From NCBI GenBank assembly GCA_903893945.1, contig CAITOF010000100.1:1-33397 (forward strand): DNA of 33,397 nt. The letters are read 5' to 3'. The notes beneath the pieces were generated by a model. It saw only the letters and a program-made list of their open reading frames with translations, had not been told where the DNA came from and ran no database searches. The stretch comes from an uncultured Oxalobacteraceae bacterium (GTDB taxonomy: Bacteria > Pseudomonadota > Gammaproteobacteria > Burkholderiales > Burkholderiaceae_D). The position numbers and the translations under genes are program-made. Position 1 is the stretch's first letter. Each line of letters begins with the position of its first letter. Of the stretch, positions 25,115 through 32,685 are shown piece after piece.

Positions 25115-26089
25115 GTGAACAACTCCAAAAAAAACTTGCCGAACCAGCCGGAGAAAATTCATTTTTTGCTGATTCCGGAATTTTCCATGATATCACTGGC
25201 ATCGATTCTGGAACCGATGCGGATTGCCAACCGGTTTGGCGGCGCGCTTTATGAATGGGTGCTGGTGGGTGAAACCATGGGTGCGGTACTGGCCAGTAAT
25301 GGCGTTCCGATACAGGTATCGCACAGCATCGACCAGATCGATCACGCAGCACGGGTCTTTGTCTGTTCCAGCTTCAATCCCAACCGCTATCTCTCGCCGG
25401 CAATTCGCAGCTGGCTGAAAAAACTGGATCAACAGCATGCTACCTTGGGCGCACTCGATACCGGCATCTACTTTCTGGCCGATGCAGGGCTGATAGGTAA
25501 CGAAAAAGTGACGCTTCACTGGGAACAGATCCCCAGTTTTGTTGAAGATTATCCCAACGCCCGGATCAGCAGCGAATTATTTGAAGTATCAGATCGCAGA
25601 ATGTACTGTGCCGGCGGAACAGCCGGCATCGACATGATGCTGTATGAAATCATGCAGGAACATGATCAGCAGTTGTCGATCACGATTTCCGAACAGTTGC
25701 TGCTGAGCCGGATTCGCTCACAGTCGGAACACCAGCGTCTGGAGGTCAGCAAACGTCACAATGTCTACAACAAGCGTTTGGCCACTGCCATACTGCAAAT
25801 GGAAACTCATATTGAAAATCCGCTGGACATGGATGAACTCGCCGCCAACACGCATATCTCCAGCCGTCAGCTGGAACGGCTTTTCAAATCAAGCTTTGGC
25901 GAGACCCCCACCCGGTTCTATCTGCGGCTCCGGCTCGACCGGGCCCGTTCGCTGCTGCGGGAAACTGATCTGTCCATTACCGAAATCAGTGTCGCGACCG
26001 GCTTTAACCTGGTCTCGCACTTTTCACGTGCCTACCGCAACCAGTTCGAGCAAACACCCAAAAGCGAACGGATACGACCACTGGTATAG
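25115..26089 (+). CDS. GlxA-type AraC-family transcriptional regulator
   Basis: 324 aa: an N-terminal DJ-1/PfpI-like domain (about 15-190) and a C-terminal double helix-turn-helix AraC domain (about 220-320; DMDELAANTHISSRQLERLF, EISVATGFNLVSHFSRAY). At the DJ-1 nucleophile elbow the sequence reads LGALDTGIYFLA, so the catalytic cysteine is replaced and the domain is a sensor rather than an enzyme. This matches GbdR/CdhR/GlxA regulators of quaternary-amine and related catabolism. GTG start. It probably forms an operon with the Crp-like gene and converges with the acyl-CoA dehydrogenase gene only 9 bp away. Its target is unknown. Confidence 0.9.
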   Translation: MNNSKKNLPNQPEKIHFLLIPEFSMISLASILEPMRIANRFGGALYEWVLVGETMGAVLASNGVPIQVSHSIDQIDHAARVFVCSSFNPNRYLSPAIRSWLKKLDQQHATLGALDTGIYFLADAGLIGNEKVTLHWEQIPSFVEDYPNARISSELFEVSDRRMYCAGGTAGIDMMLYEIMQEHDQQLSITISEQLLLSRIRSQSEHQRLEVSKRHNVYNKRLATAILQMETHIENPLDMDELAANTHISSRQLERLFKSSFGETPTRFYLRLRLDRARSLLRETDLSITEISVATGFNLVSHFSRAYRNQFEQTPKSERIRPLV

Positions 26090-26098
26090 TGGCGTACG

Positions 26099-27265
26099 CT
26101 ACCAGCCGGTGTAAATATCGAGTCCGCGCTTTTTGATCTGGCCACTGATAACCACACGCTGCACTTCCGATGTGCCTTCCCAGATACGGTCAACGCGGGT
26201 ATCACGCCACAAGCGTTCAACCGCCTGTTCGCGCATGTAACCGCGCCCGCCGAGTATCTGCACGGCCTTGTCGCAAACACGTCCGACCATTTCCGAGCAA
26301 AACAATTTCAGTGCAGACGCACGGGCATGATTACGCTTGCGGTCATGGGTCTGGTCAATTTCCCAGCTTAAGCGGTACAGCATCGATTTGGCGGCCATGA
26401 TATCAACGGCCATATCAGCCAGCATGAACTCAATCGCCTGAAAATCACGGATCGGCTGACCGAACTGAATGCGTTCGGCCGCATATTTATTTGCTTCTTC
26501 TGTCACCCGGATGGCGCCGCCCACACAACGTGCTGCGATGCCAAGGCGCGCTTCGACGAACCAGTCCTTGGTCATGTTATAACCGTCGCCTATGGCGCCC
26601 AGCACTTTATCATCACCGACCACGACATCCCTGAAAATGAATTCCGGGTGTTTGAAGGCAAAATGATGGGTGTACAGCGGCGTGCGTTTTACACTTACGC
26701 CGGGCAGGTTTTTATCCACAAAAAAAACGGTCGGTTTCGACGAGTCACCGTCCACGTGAGCATGCACCAGTATATAGTCAGCAATATCACCGATGGTCAC
26801 GAACCACTTTTCACCATTGATTTTCCAGCCGCCCGGCACTTTGTCAGCACGCGTTGCGCACTGGGTCGGATCCGATCCTGCGCCTTCTTCGGTAATGGCG
26901 TAGGCATCGCGGCGCCTGCCCTGACAGGTCGGGATCAGGTACTCTTCTTTTTGCGCTTTGGTCGCAAATCGCATTGGGTAAGAGGGATACCACAACGCGT
27001 CCCAGATAGCGCCGGTCGCTTTGCCGAGCTGTTCATTCAGCAGGGTCTGTTCAAAGATCGAAAATCCCTGGCCACCGTCTTCCTTGCTGTGATTGGGCGC
27101 ATTAAATCCCCATTCGAGTGTGGCCTTGATGATTTTCTGATGCGTTTCCTTGCTGATACCATCATTTTCCTCACACTCCATTTCGTGTGGGAATAAAACC
27201 TGCTCAACAAAGTCTTTCGCTTTGGCTTGCAGTGCCAGGTGTTCTTTGGAAAGATTAAAATCCAT
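26099..27265 (-). CDS. Acyl-CoA dehydrogenase
   Basis: 388-aa flavoprotein with the three-domain acyl-CoA dehydrogenase pattern: an N-terminal helical domain, a middle strand domain with AYAITEEGAGSDP and WKINGEKWFVTIGDIAD, and a C-terminal helical domain with QILGGRGYMREQAVERLWRD. The catalytic base is Glu363 in RIWEGTSEVQR. It would oxidise an acyl-CoA to the enoyl-CoA and pass electrons to ETF. The ATG at 27265 is preferred because GAGG precedes it; a frame extension of nine residues upstream is not needed. No partner beta-oxidation genes lie beside it. Chain-length preference is not readable. Confidence 0.92.
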   Translation of the reverse strand: MDFNLSKEHLALQAKAKDFVEQVLFPHEMECEENDGISKETHQKIIKATLEWGFNAPNHSKEDGGQGFSIFEQTLLNEQLGKATGAIWDALWYPSYPMRFATKAQKEEYLIPTCQGRRRDAYAITEEGAGSDPTQCATRADKVPGGWKINGEKWFVTIGDIADYILVHAHVDGDSSKPTVFFVDKNLPGVSVKRTPLYTHHFAFKHPEFIFRDVVVGDDKVLGAIGDGYNMTKDWFVEARLGIAARCVGGAIRVTEEANKYAAERIQFGQPIRDFQAIEFMLADMAVDIMAAKSMLYRLSWEIDQTHDRKRNHARASALKLFCSEMVGRVCDKAVQILGGRGYMREQAVERLWRDTRVDRIWEGTSEVQRVVISGQIKKRGLDIYTGW

Positions 27266-27513
27266 TTTCTGATTCCTCGGTTCGTCACTCAAAAAACGCC
27301 CACCGCACAGGTCCGGACGGACCGTTCAGAGAGGCACTGGACCACAGACTACGGTAGGCGATAAATTGAGATGAGGATTATAACGACGGTATTTTGCATT
27401 AAAACGACAAACAGTTTGAACTTAATGTGGAGCGGACCATCACCATATTAGGTACGACCTGAATTGAACAGGATACCGACTTGTTGGCCATCATTTCCAA
27501 TCGGAGCAACACA

Positions 27514-27672
27514 ATGCAACGAGTCGTTGGCGCCGGTGGTATTTTCCTTAAAACGAAAAACCCTGGGAAATTGCGCGAATGGTACCGGGACCAGGCAATG
27601 ACGGCCCACGTTCCCCCCCCATTTGTTGCAGGTCAACAATTGGCGAAGTTCCATAATTGTCGGCAGGAATAG
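27514..27672 (+). pseudogene. Remnant of a glyoxalase/VOC-family gene
   Basis: After GGAG and ATG at 27514 the translation runs MQRVVGAGGIFLKTKNPGK LREWYRDQ, the exact opening of small VOC proteins (beta strand, then D/N-P-xxLxxWYxxxLG). Family identity ends after about 27 residues; the remaining 25 codons to the stop (27672) are unrelated. A full VOC protein is about 120-130 aa, so most of the gene has been deleted. No transposon trace is visible at the breakpoint. Confidence 0.65.
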
Positions 27673-27871
27673 CTTTTTAAGCATTCACAACTGACATGGT
27701 TAATTTCCGCAAGACAATCTTTCAACTTGCTAGCAACGCACCACGCAAAAAAAATTTTACGGTGATTGTATTTTGAATTTATATCATCTACTTTACGAGT
27801 TGCCGCATTACAAAATTGACGACACCTGCGCGGCAAACCCTTCGCTGTATTCATTTAACTGGAGACATTCT

Positions 27872-30004
27872 ATGTTCATAAGACGCGAATCTCGTTCTTT
27901 GATTTCCCTGATGATGTTGGCCGGACTCTGTTCGCTCACATCCGGGGCAATGGCATCGGCCCGGCAGTTGATTACTCATACGGTTGACCCGGCCCACACT
28001 ATCGAGCTTTATGGCAATACCCGCCCTGAAGCGACAGCAGAAAATGATGCGGGCAAAGTCGATGATGGCCTGGTGGTTGAACATATGCAGTTACTGTTGA
28101 AACGCCCTGCCGAGTTAGATGCGCAGCTTAAGCAGTTTGTGGAGTCATTGACCAGTAAAAGTTCATCCAATTATCATCAATGGCTGAGCGCAAAAGAATT
28201 TGGTGATACCTACGGTGTTTCATCAAACGATATTTCAGTCGTCAAAGCCTGGTTGCAGAACTATGGATTCAAAGTGAATGGTGTGCAGACCAACCAGATG
28301 CTGATTGATTTTTCCGGTACCGCGGGTCAGATCCATGCGGCATTCGGTACGGAAATCCACAGTTACAATGTAAAAGGGGTCAGCCATATTGCCAATAACA
28401 GCAACCCCAGGATTCCTGAGGCGCTCGGCGAGGTTGTGCACGGCGTGGTGTCGCTGCACGATTTCCGGCCACATACAAATTACAAACCGAAACCTGCTTA
28501 CACCTACACCAGCGGCACCTCAACCTTGCAGGCAATTGTCCCCCAGGATCTGTGGACCATCTATAATCTGACACCGCTGTTCAGTGCCGGCATTACCGGC
28601 TCCGGCCAGACCATTACCATTATTGAAGACACCAATATCTACAGCACCAGTGACTGGTCCACCTTCAGGAGCACCTTCGGATTAAATACCTATAGCACAA
28701 CCGCCACGTTGACGCAGGTTCATCCGACCGGTTCCACTACCTGTACCAATCCGGGCACAGTCAAAGGTAACGAAGTTGAAGCGGAACTGGACGTTGAATG
28801 GGCCAGTGCCGGTGCCCCCGCAGCCAATATCCAGCTGGCCTCCTGCAAAGATACCACAACCACATTCGGTGGTTTGATCGCCTTGCAGAATCTGGTCAAC
28901 GGAACCACACCACCGACCATCGTCAGTATGAGTTATGGTGAATGTGAAGCCGAAAACGGTGCAACTGCCAACGCGGCCTACAACACGGTCTACCAGCAGG
29001 CTGTCGCTGAAGGTACCTCGGTGTATGTCTCTGCGGGCGACGAAGGGGCCGCAAGCTGTGATGCCGACCTGACCAACTCGACACACGGAATCGGTGTCAG
29101 CGGCTTTGCATCGACACCGTACAACGTTGCGGTGGGTGGAACCGACTTCGGTGATACTTATGCCGGAACCAACAGCACCTACTGGAATACCACCAACACC
29201 AGCGTCTACGGATCTGCCAAGAGCTACGTGCCGGAAATCCCATGGAATGATTCCTGCGCCAGCTCGTTACTTGCAAGCAAAGAAGGCTATTCGGCCACGT
29301 ACGGCACCAGCGGATTCTGCAACAGCACAACCGGCAAGGCCAGTTACCTGACGACGGCCAGTGGCAGCGGTGGCCCAAGCGGTTGTGCGACCGGCTCACC
29401 AAAAACCAGCGGAGTGGTTGGCGGAACCTGTGCCGGCTATGCAAAACCGTCCTGGCAGTCACTGGTGGGTAACCCATCGGATGGTGTTCGTGATTTGCCG
29501 GACGTGTCGTTATTTGCGGCGAATGGCGTATGGGGTCATTACTACGTCTTCTGTGATTCCGACACCGGCGACAGAAATCAGGGAAATGCAGCCTGTACCG
29601 GCGCACCCAGTGGCTGGTCGGGTGCAGGTGGCACTTCATTTGCGTCACCGATCTGGGCAGCGTTCCAGGCTCTGGTAAATCAGCACACCGGCGCCAAACA
29701 GGGCAATCCGAATCCAACTTTATACTCGCTGGCCAAAACTGAATATGGTGCAAGTGGCAGCACAACGTGCAACTCCAGTGCAACCGGCGGCCCTGCATCA
29801 AGCTGCATATTCTATGACGTTACCCAGGGCGACATGGACGTGAACTGCACAGGCACCAACAACTGCTACAAACCGAGCGGCACCTATGGTGTGTTATCAA
29901 CCAGTGACAGCACCTATACCAAGGCCTTTGGAACAGGTACCGGTTGGGATTATGCGACAGGTATCGGCTCCGTGAACGTGTATAACCTGGTCATGGGCTG
30001 GTAA
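27872..30004 (+). CDS. Secreted S53-family (sedolisin/kumamolisin-type) serine-carboxyl peptidase
   Basis: 710 aa: signal peptide (about 1-29), a pro-domain (about 60-205) of the pro-kumamolisin activation type with SNYHQWLSAKEFGDTYGVS, and a catalytic domain. Active-site residues in order: Glu303 and Asp307 (EAELD), oxyanion Asp390 (VSAGDEGA) and nucleophile Ser589 (GGTSFASP). The C-terminal FYDVTQGD and GWDYATGIGSVN segments form the family's calcium site. It is rich in Cys, Thr, Ser and Asn, as usual for secreted proteins. The ATG at 27872 is preceded by GGAG; the frame is open 99 bp further but without a signal. These proteases act outside the cell, usually at acidic pH, after removing their own pro-domain. 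A terminator follows. Confidence 0.93.
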   Translation: MFIRRESRSLISLMMLAGLCSLTSGAMASARQLITHTVDPAHTIELYGNTRPEATAENDAGKVDDGLVVEHMQLLLKRPAELDAQLKQFVESLTSKSSSNYHQWLSAKEFGDTYGVSSNDISVVKAWLQNYGFKVNGVQTNQMLIDFSGTAGQIHAAFGTEIHSYNVKGVSHIANNSNPRIPEALGEVVHGVVSLHDFRPHTNYKPKPAYTYTSGTSTLQAIVPQDLWTIYNLTPLFSAGITGSGQTITIIEDTNIYSTSDWSTFRSTFGLNTYSTTATLTQVHPTGSTTCTNPGTVKGNEVEAELDVEWASAGAPAANIQLASCKDTTTTFGGLIALQNLVNGTTPPTIVSMSYGECEAENGATANAAYNTVYQQAVAEGTSVYVSAGDEGAASCDADLTNSTHGIGVSGFASTPYNVAVGGTDFGDTYAGTNSTYWNTTNTSVYGSAKSYVPEIPWNDSCASSLLASKEGYSATYGTSGFCNSTTGKASYLTTASGSGGPSGCATGSPKTSGVVGGTCAGYAKPSWQSLVGNPSDGVRDLPDVSLFAANGVWGHYYVFCDSDTGDRNQGNAACTGAPSGWSGAGGTSFASPIWAAFQALVNQHTGAKQGNPNPTLYSLAKTEYGASGSTTCNSSATGGPASSCIFYDVTQGDMDVNCTGTNNCYKPSGTYGVLSTSDSTYTKAFGTGTGWDYATGIGSVNVYNLVMGW

Positions 30005-30025
30005 GCAACCCGCACACTGCGTCAG

Positions 30026-30060
30026 CGGCTCAATCCGGCTTCCGGATTGAGCCGTTTTTT
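30026..30060 (+). terminator. Rho-independent terminator after the S53 peptidase
   Basis: A perfect 13-bp stem, CGGCTCAATCCGG with CCGGATTGAGCCG around loop CTT, is followed by six T. The T run is on the plus strand only, so it serves the peptidase gene and not the chemotaxis gene. Confidence 0.93.
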
Positions 30061-30071
30061 ATGGCGACAGC

Positions 30072-31655
30072 CTACGATGCGATCAACAGGACCTGCGATT
30101 CAGACTGCGTGTCGTCCAATTTGAACGTCCTGACCAGCTCACCGAGCACAACCGCCTGTTCTTTCAGTGATTCGGCTGCTGCAGAAGCCTGTTCGACCAG
30201 CGCTGAATTCTGCTGGGTGACATCATCAATCTGGCTGATGGCACTGCTCACCTGATTTATGTCATTATGCTGTTCCTCATTGGCTGCGCTGATGACAGAC
30301 ATGATATCGGTCACCCGTTTAACGCTTTCCACAATTTCATGCATGGTCGCACCGGCGTTGGACACGATGGCGCTGCCCAGATTCACTTCTTCAACAGACT
30401 GACTGATCAATTCCTTGATTTCGCGCGCGGCCGCAGCAGAGCGTTGTGCCAGATTGCGCACTTCACTGGCGACGACCGCAAAGCCGCGCCCCTGTTCACC
30501 GGCACGTGCGGCCTCCACGGCCGCATTGAGCGCCAGAATATTGGTCTGAAATGCAATGCCATCAATCACGCTGATGATGTCGGTGATTTTTTTGGCAGAC
30601 GCATTAATGGAGCCCATGGTATCGACAATCTGCAATACGGTGCTGCTGCCCTTGTGGGCCACATCCGATGCCGAATGGGCCAGCTGGTTCGCCATCCGGG
30701 TATTTTCCGCATTGGTTTTGACACTGTTCGTCAGATCCATCAGGGATGCTGACGTCTCTTCGAGCGAGCTTGCCTGATTTTCAGTGCGGGAAGAAAGGTC
30801 CATGTTCCCGCTTGCGATTTCTGCCGAGGCAGTCGTAATCGTATCGGTTGAATTTCTGATCTCGCTCATCGTTTCAAACAGCGTCTTCTGCATGCATTTC
30901 ATTGCAAATAACAGACTTTTTCTATCGCCGTGCATCAGGCGCACATCCAGAGTCAAATCTCCTGCGGCAATACTGTGCACGATGTGATGTGCATAACTCG
31001 GTTCGCCACCAAGTTGGGCATACACGCTTCTGATCAGATAATAACCCGACACCGCCGCGGTCAGCCCCCCGAGAACAATCGCCGCAATAACCAGTACACG
31101 CAGCAGCGCATAGCGCGAATTGGCCTTTTGATATTCGCTACCCGCTTCGTCTACCTGGATTTTTCTGAGTTCATCGGTGCTTTTTCGCAAGGGAATGGCC
31201 AATGCCTGAACCTTGTCCTGCAATTCCCCGGCCAGCGCGAGATCCCCGTCATTCATGGCTTTAATGGTTTTACGTAAACCGTCATTGATCATCTTTTCGC
31301 GATCGGCGTGAAACGTATCGGCCAGCTTCCGTTCAACCTCACCATGTTCCGATTTTATATAACTGTCCCAGGTCTGATCCATCTCGGTAATGTTCTTTTC
31401 TATCAAGGCACTTTTGGTCTTTATGGTCGCTGCCATCGAATCCTGAATGGCCTCAACCAGTGCCAGCTGACTTTGCACCATCAAGCGATCAATACGGGAA
31501 ATCTGTTCAAGTGCCACCGTGCGGTTTTCATAAACGGTTTTCAATCCCTCATTGGCCCGGTTCATTCCAAACAGACCCAGAATACCGATGCCGACGGCCA
31601 GCAGGGTGATCAGGCCGATCACTGAACTCAGACGCGATTTTAATGTGTTATTCAT
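30072..31655 (-). CDS. Methyl-accepting chemotaxis protein
   Basis: 527-aa inner-membrane chemoreceptor. A first membrane helix (about 10-30), a periplasmic four-helix-bundle sensor (about 31-183), a second helix (about 184-208), a HAMP-like linker, and a cytoplasmic signalling coil whose hairpin tip DGIAFQTNILALNAAVEAAR is the CheA/CheW contact. Methylation-region repeats rich in Q, E, S and A flank the tip. There is no C-terminal NWETF-type pentapeptide for CheR/CheB docking. The sensor domain has the length of the Tar/Tsr four-helix type; its ligand is unknown. It is a single gene, convergent with the S53 peptidase. Confidence 0.95.
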   Translation of the reverse strand: MNNTLKSRLSSVIGLITLLAVGIGILGLFGMNRANEGLKTVYENRTVALEQISRIDRLMVQSQLALVEAIQDSMAATIKTKSALIEKNITEMDQTWDSYIKSEHGEVERKLADTFHADREKMINDGLRKTIKAMNDGDLALAGELQDKVQALAIPLRKSTDELRKIQVDEAGSEYQKANSRYALLRVLVIAAIVLGGLTAAVSGYYLIRSVYAQLGGEPSYAHHIVHSIAAGDLTLDVRLMHGDRKSLLFAMKCMQKTLFETMSEIRNSTDTITTASAEIASGNMDLSSRTENQASSLEETSASLMDLTNSVKTNAENTRMANQLAHSASDVAHKGSSTVLQIVDTMGSINASAKKITDIISVIDGIAFQTNILALNAAVEAARAGEQGRGFAVVASEVRNLAQRSAAAAREIKELISQSVEEVNLGSAIVSNAGATMHEIVESVKRVTDIMSVISAANEEQHNDINQVSSAISQIDDVTQQNSALVEQASAAAESLKEQAVVLGELVRTFKLDDTQSESQVLLIAS

Positions 31656-32014
31656 TGGTTATCTCATCAACAAAATTGAATGTCAGATCGGGAAACTCCT
31701 TCTTCAGCGTAGGAATTGAATATGACAATTTGATGACAAATGGATCGGGCAACAAATAAATTGTGAAAATAATCTGTCACAATAGGTGTAAATTATTATT
31801 TTGATATCATTATCGCCCCGCTTCGGGAGTCGGCGCATGCAAGGTGGGGAGGGGCTGACCAAAGCTGCGCCAATCGCTAAACCTGATCGCCGTTTTCAGC
31901 CTGTAAAACGAGGACCTTCCCCACGATTTGCGGAAATGGTTTATCAATGCACTTTTCAATTTATTGAAATGAGTTTTGAGCAAAACATTAGCATATTTAA
32001 TTATAATAAACACA
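31656..32014. other. AT-rich intergenic region with a GC-rich foldable block
   Basis: About 360 bp with no credible gene. The chemotaxis promoter must lie at its left end but could not be picked. In the middle, 31815-31930 is GC-rich against AT-rich sides. GTGGGGA (31844-31850) can pair with TCCCCAC (31918-31924), enclosing a hairpin CGTTTT/AAAACG (31891-31896 with 31905-31910); CCCG-CTT-CGGG lies just outside. The open frames across it on both strands (for example ending PTPEAGR) resemble no known protein. It may be a structured RNA, or a leftover of a lost element. Confidence 0.4.
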
Positions 32015-32070
32015 ATTATGTTCCATTTATTCGTCATTAATTTGAAATTGACGAAAAAATGGAACATAAT
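32015..32070. promoter_or_regulatory. 22-bp inverted repeat, likely AbiEi operator
   Basis: Left arm 32015-32036 and right arm 32049-32070 match as inverted copies at 21 of 22 positions (arm begins ATTATGTTCCATTT), with a 12-bp spacer. The right arm covers the -10 element of the abiE promoter. AbiEi antitoxins of known systems bind long inverted repeats of about this size ahead of their own operon and repress it, so the role fits. Binding is inferred. Confidence 0.8.
32042..32070 (+). promoter_or_regulatory. Predicted abiE promoter
   Basis: TTGAAA at 32042-32047 and CATAAT at 32065-32070 with exactly 17 bp between. The start point would be about 32077, the same base as the preferred ATG. Confidence 0.6.
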
Positions 32071-32076
32071 ACGACA

Positions 32077-32685
32077 ATGATAAATACTAACAACCAAAGC
32101 CAACGCGTACTTGCACTGGTAGCCCACAGGGGATTGCTACGTCCTAAAGACTTGGATGGCATTCATATGCCGCGCATGGTATTGACACGCTTGGTTGCCA
32201 CCGGTCGCCTGGAAAGGGTCAGCCGGGGTTTATATCGTTTGCCTAATAGCCAAATTACTGAGCACGAAAGCTTGTTCACTATTGCCACATTGGTTCCTCA
32301 AGCCGTGATTTGTCTGCTTAGCGCACTGCAATTTCACGAACTAACCACGCAGCTACCTCGCCAGATATGGATTGCCGCGCCGCGCGGCAGCCACGCCCCC
32401 AAAATAAGCTACCCCCCCATTAAAATGATTCAGTACAGTGACACAGCCTACTCCGAAGGGATAGAAGTTGTTGAACGTGAAAAAATTAAAATTCAGGTAT
32501 ATAACGTGGAAAAAACCATCGCTGATTGTTTTAAACATCGACATAAAATTGGGCTCGATGTGGCTCTGGAAGCTCTGAAAGAAGCAAAATTGAAAAAGAA
32601 AATCGACATGAATGAGCTATGGCGTTTCGCCAAAATTTGCCGGGTAACTAATCTAATACGGCCCTATCTGGAAGCGATTGAATGA
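32077..32685 (+). CDS. abiEi: AbiEi-family antitoxin of a type IV toxin-antitoxin pair
   Basis: 202 aa from ATG at 32077 (MINTNNQSQRVL). An N-terminal winged helix-turn-helix (about 10-60: GLLRPKDLDG, PRMVLTRLVATGRLERVSRGLYRLP) is the DNA-binding AbiEi_4-type domain. The C-terminal domain (SALQFHELTTQLP, YNVEKTIADCFKHRHKIGLD, VALEALKEA) is the antitoxin domain. It represses the operon and counteracts AbiEii. An in-frame ATG at 32059 lies inside the operator and ahead of the predicted transcript start, so the internal ATG is preferred. The stop overlaps the toxin start by 4 bp (ATGA). AbiE systems act in phage abortive infection and plasmid or island maintenance. Confidence 0.9.
   Translation: MINTNNQSQRVLALVAHRGLLRPKDLDGIHMPRMVLTRLVATGRLERVSRGLYRLPNSQITEHESLFTIATLVPQAVICLLSALQFHELTTQLPRQIWIAAPRGSHAPKISYPPIKMIQYSDTAYSEGIEVVEREKIKIQVYNVEKTIADCFKHRHKIGLDVALEALKEAKLKKKIDMNELWRFAKICRVTNLIRPYLEAIE

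Noticed and set aside
29097..29801. 234-codon minus-strand open frame
   Set aside because: Antisense to the S53 peptidase catalytic domain; composition dominated by Arg, Cys, His and Trp, as expected of a shadow frame.
31801..32040. Small open frame ahead of abiE, possibly a transposase fragment
   Set aside because: No transposase motif or terminal inverted repeats could be seen; frames on both strands across the block are equally uninformative.
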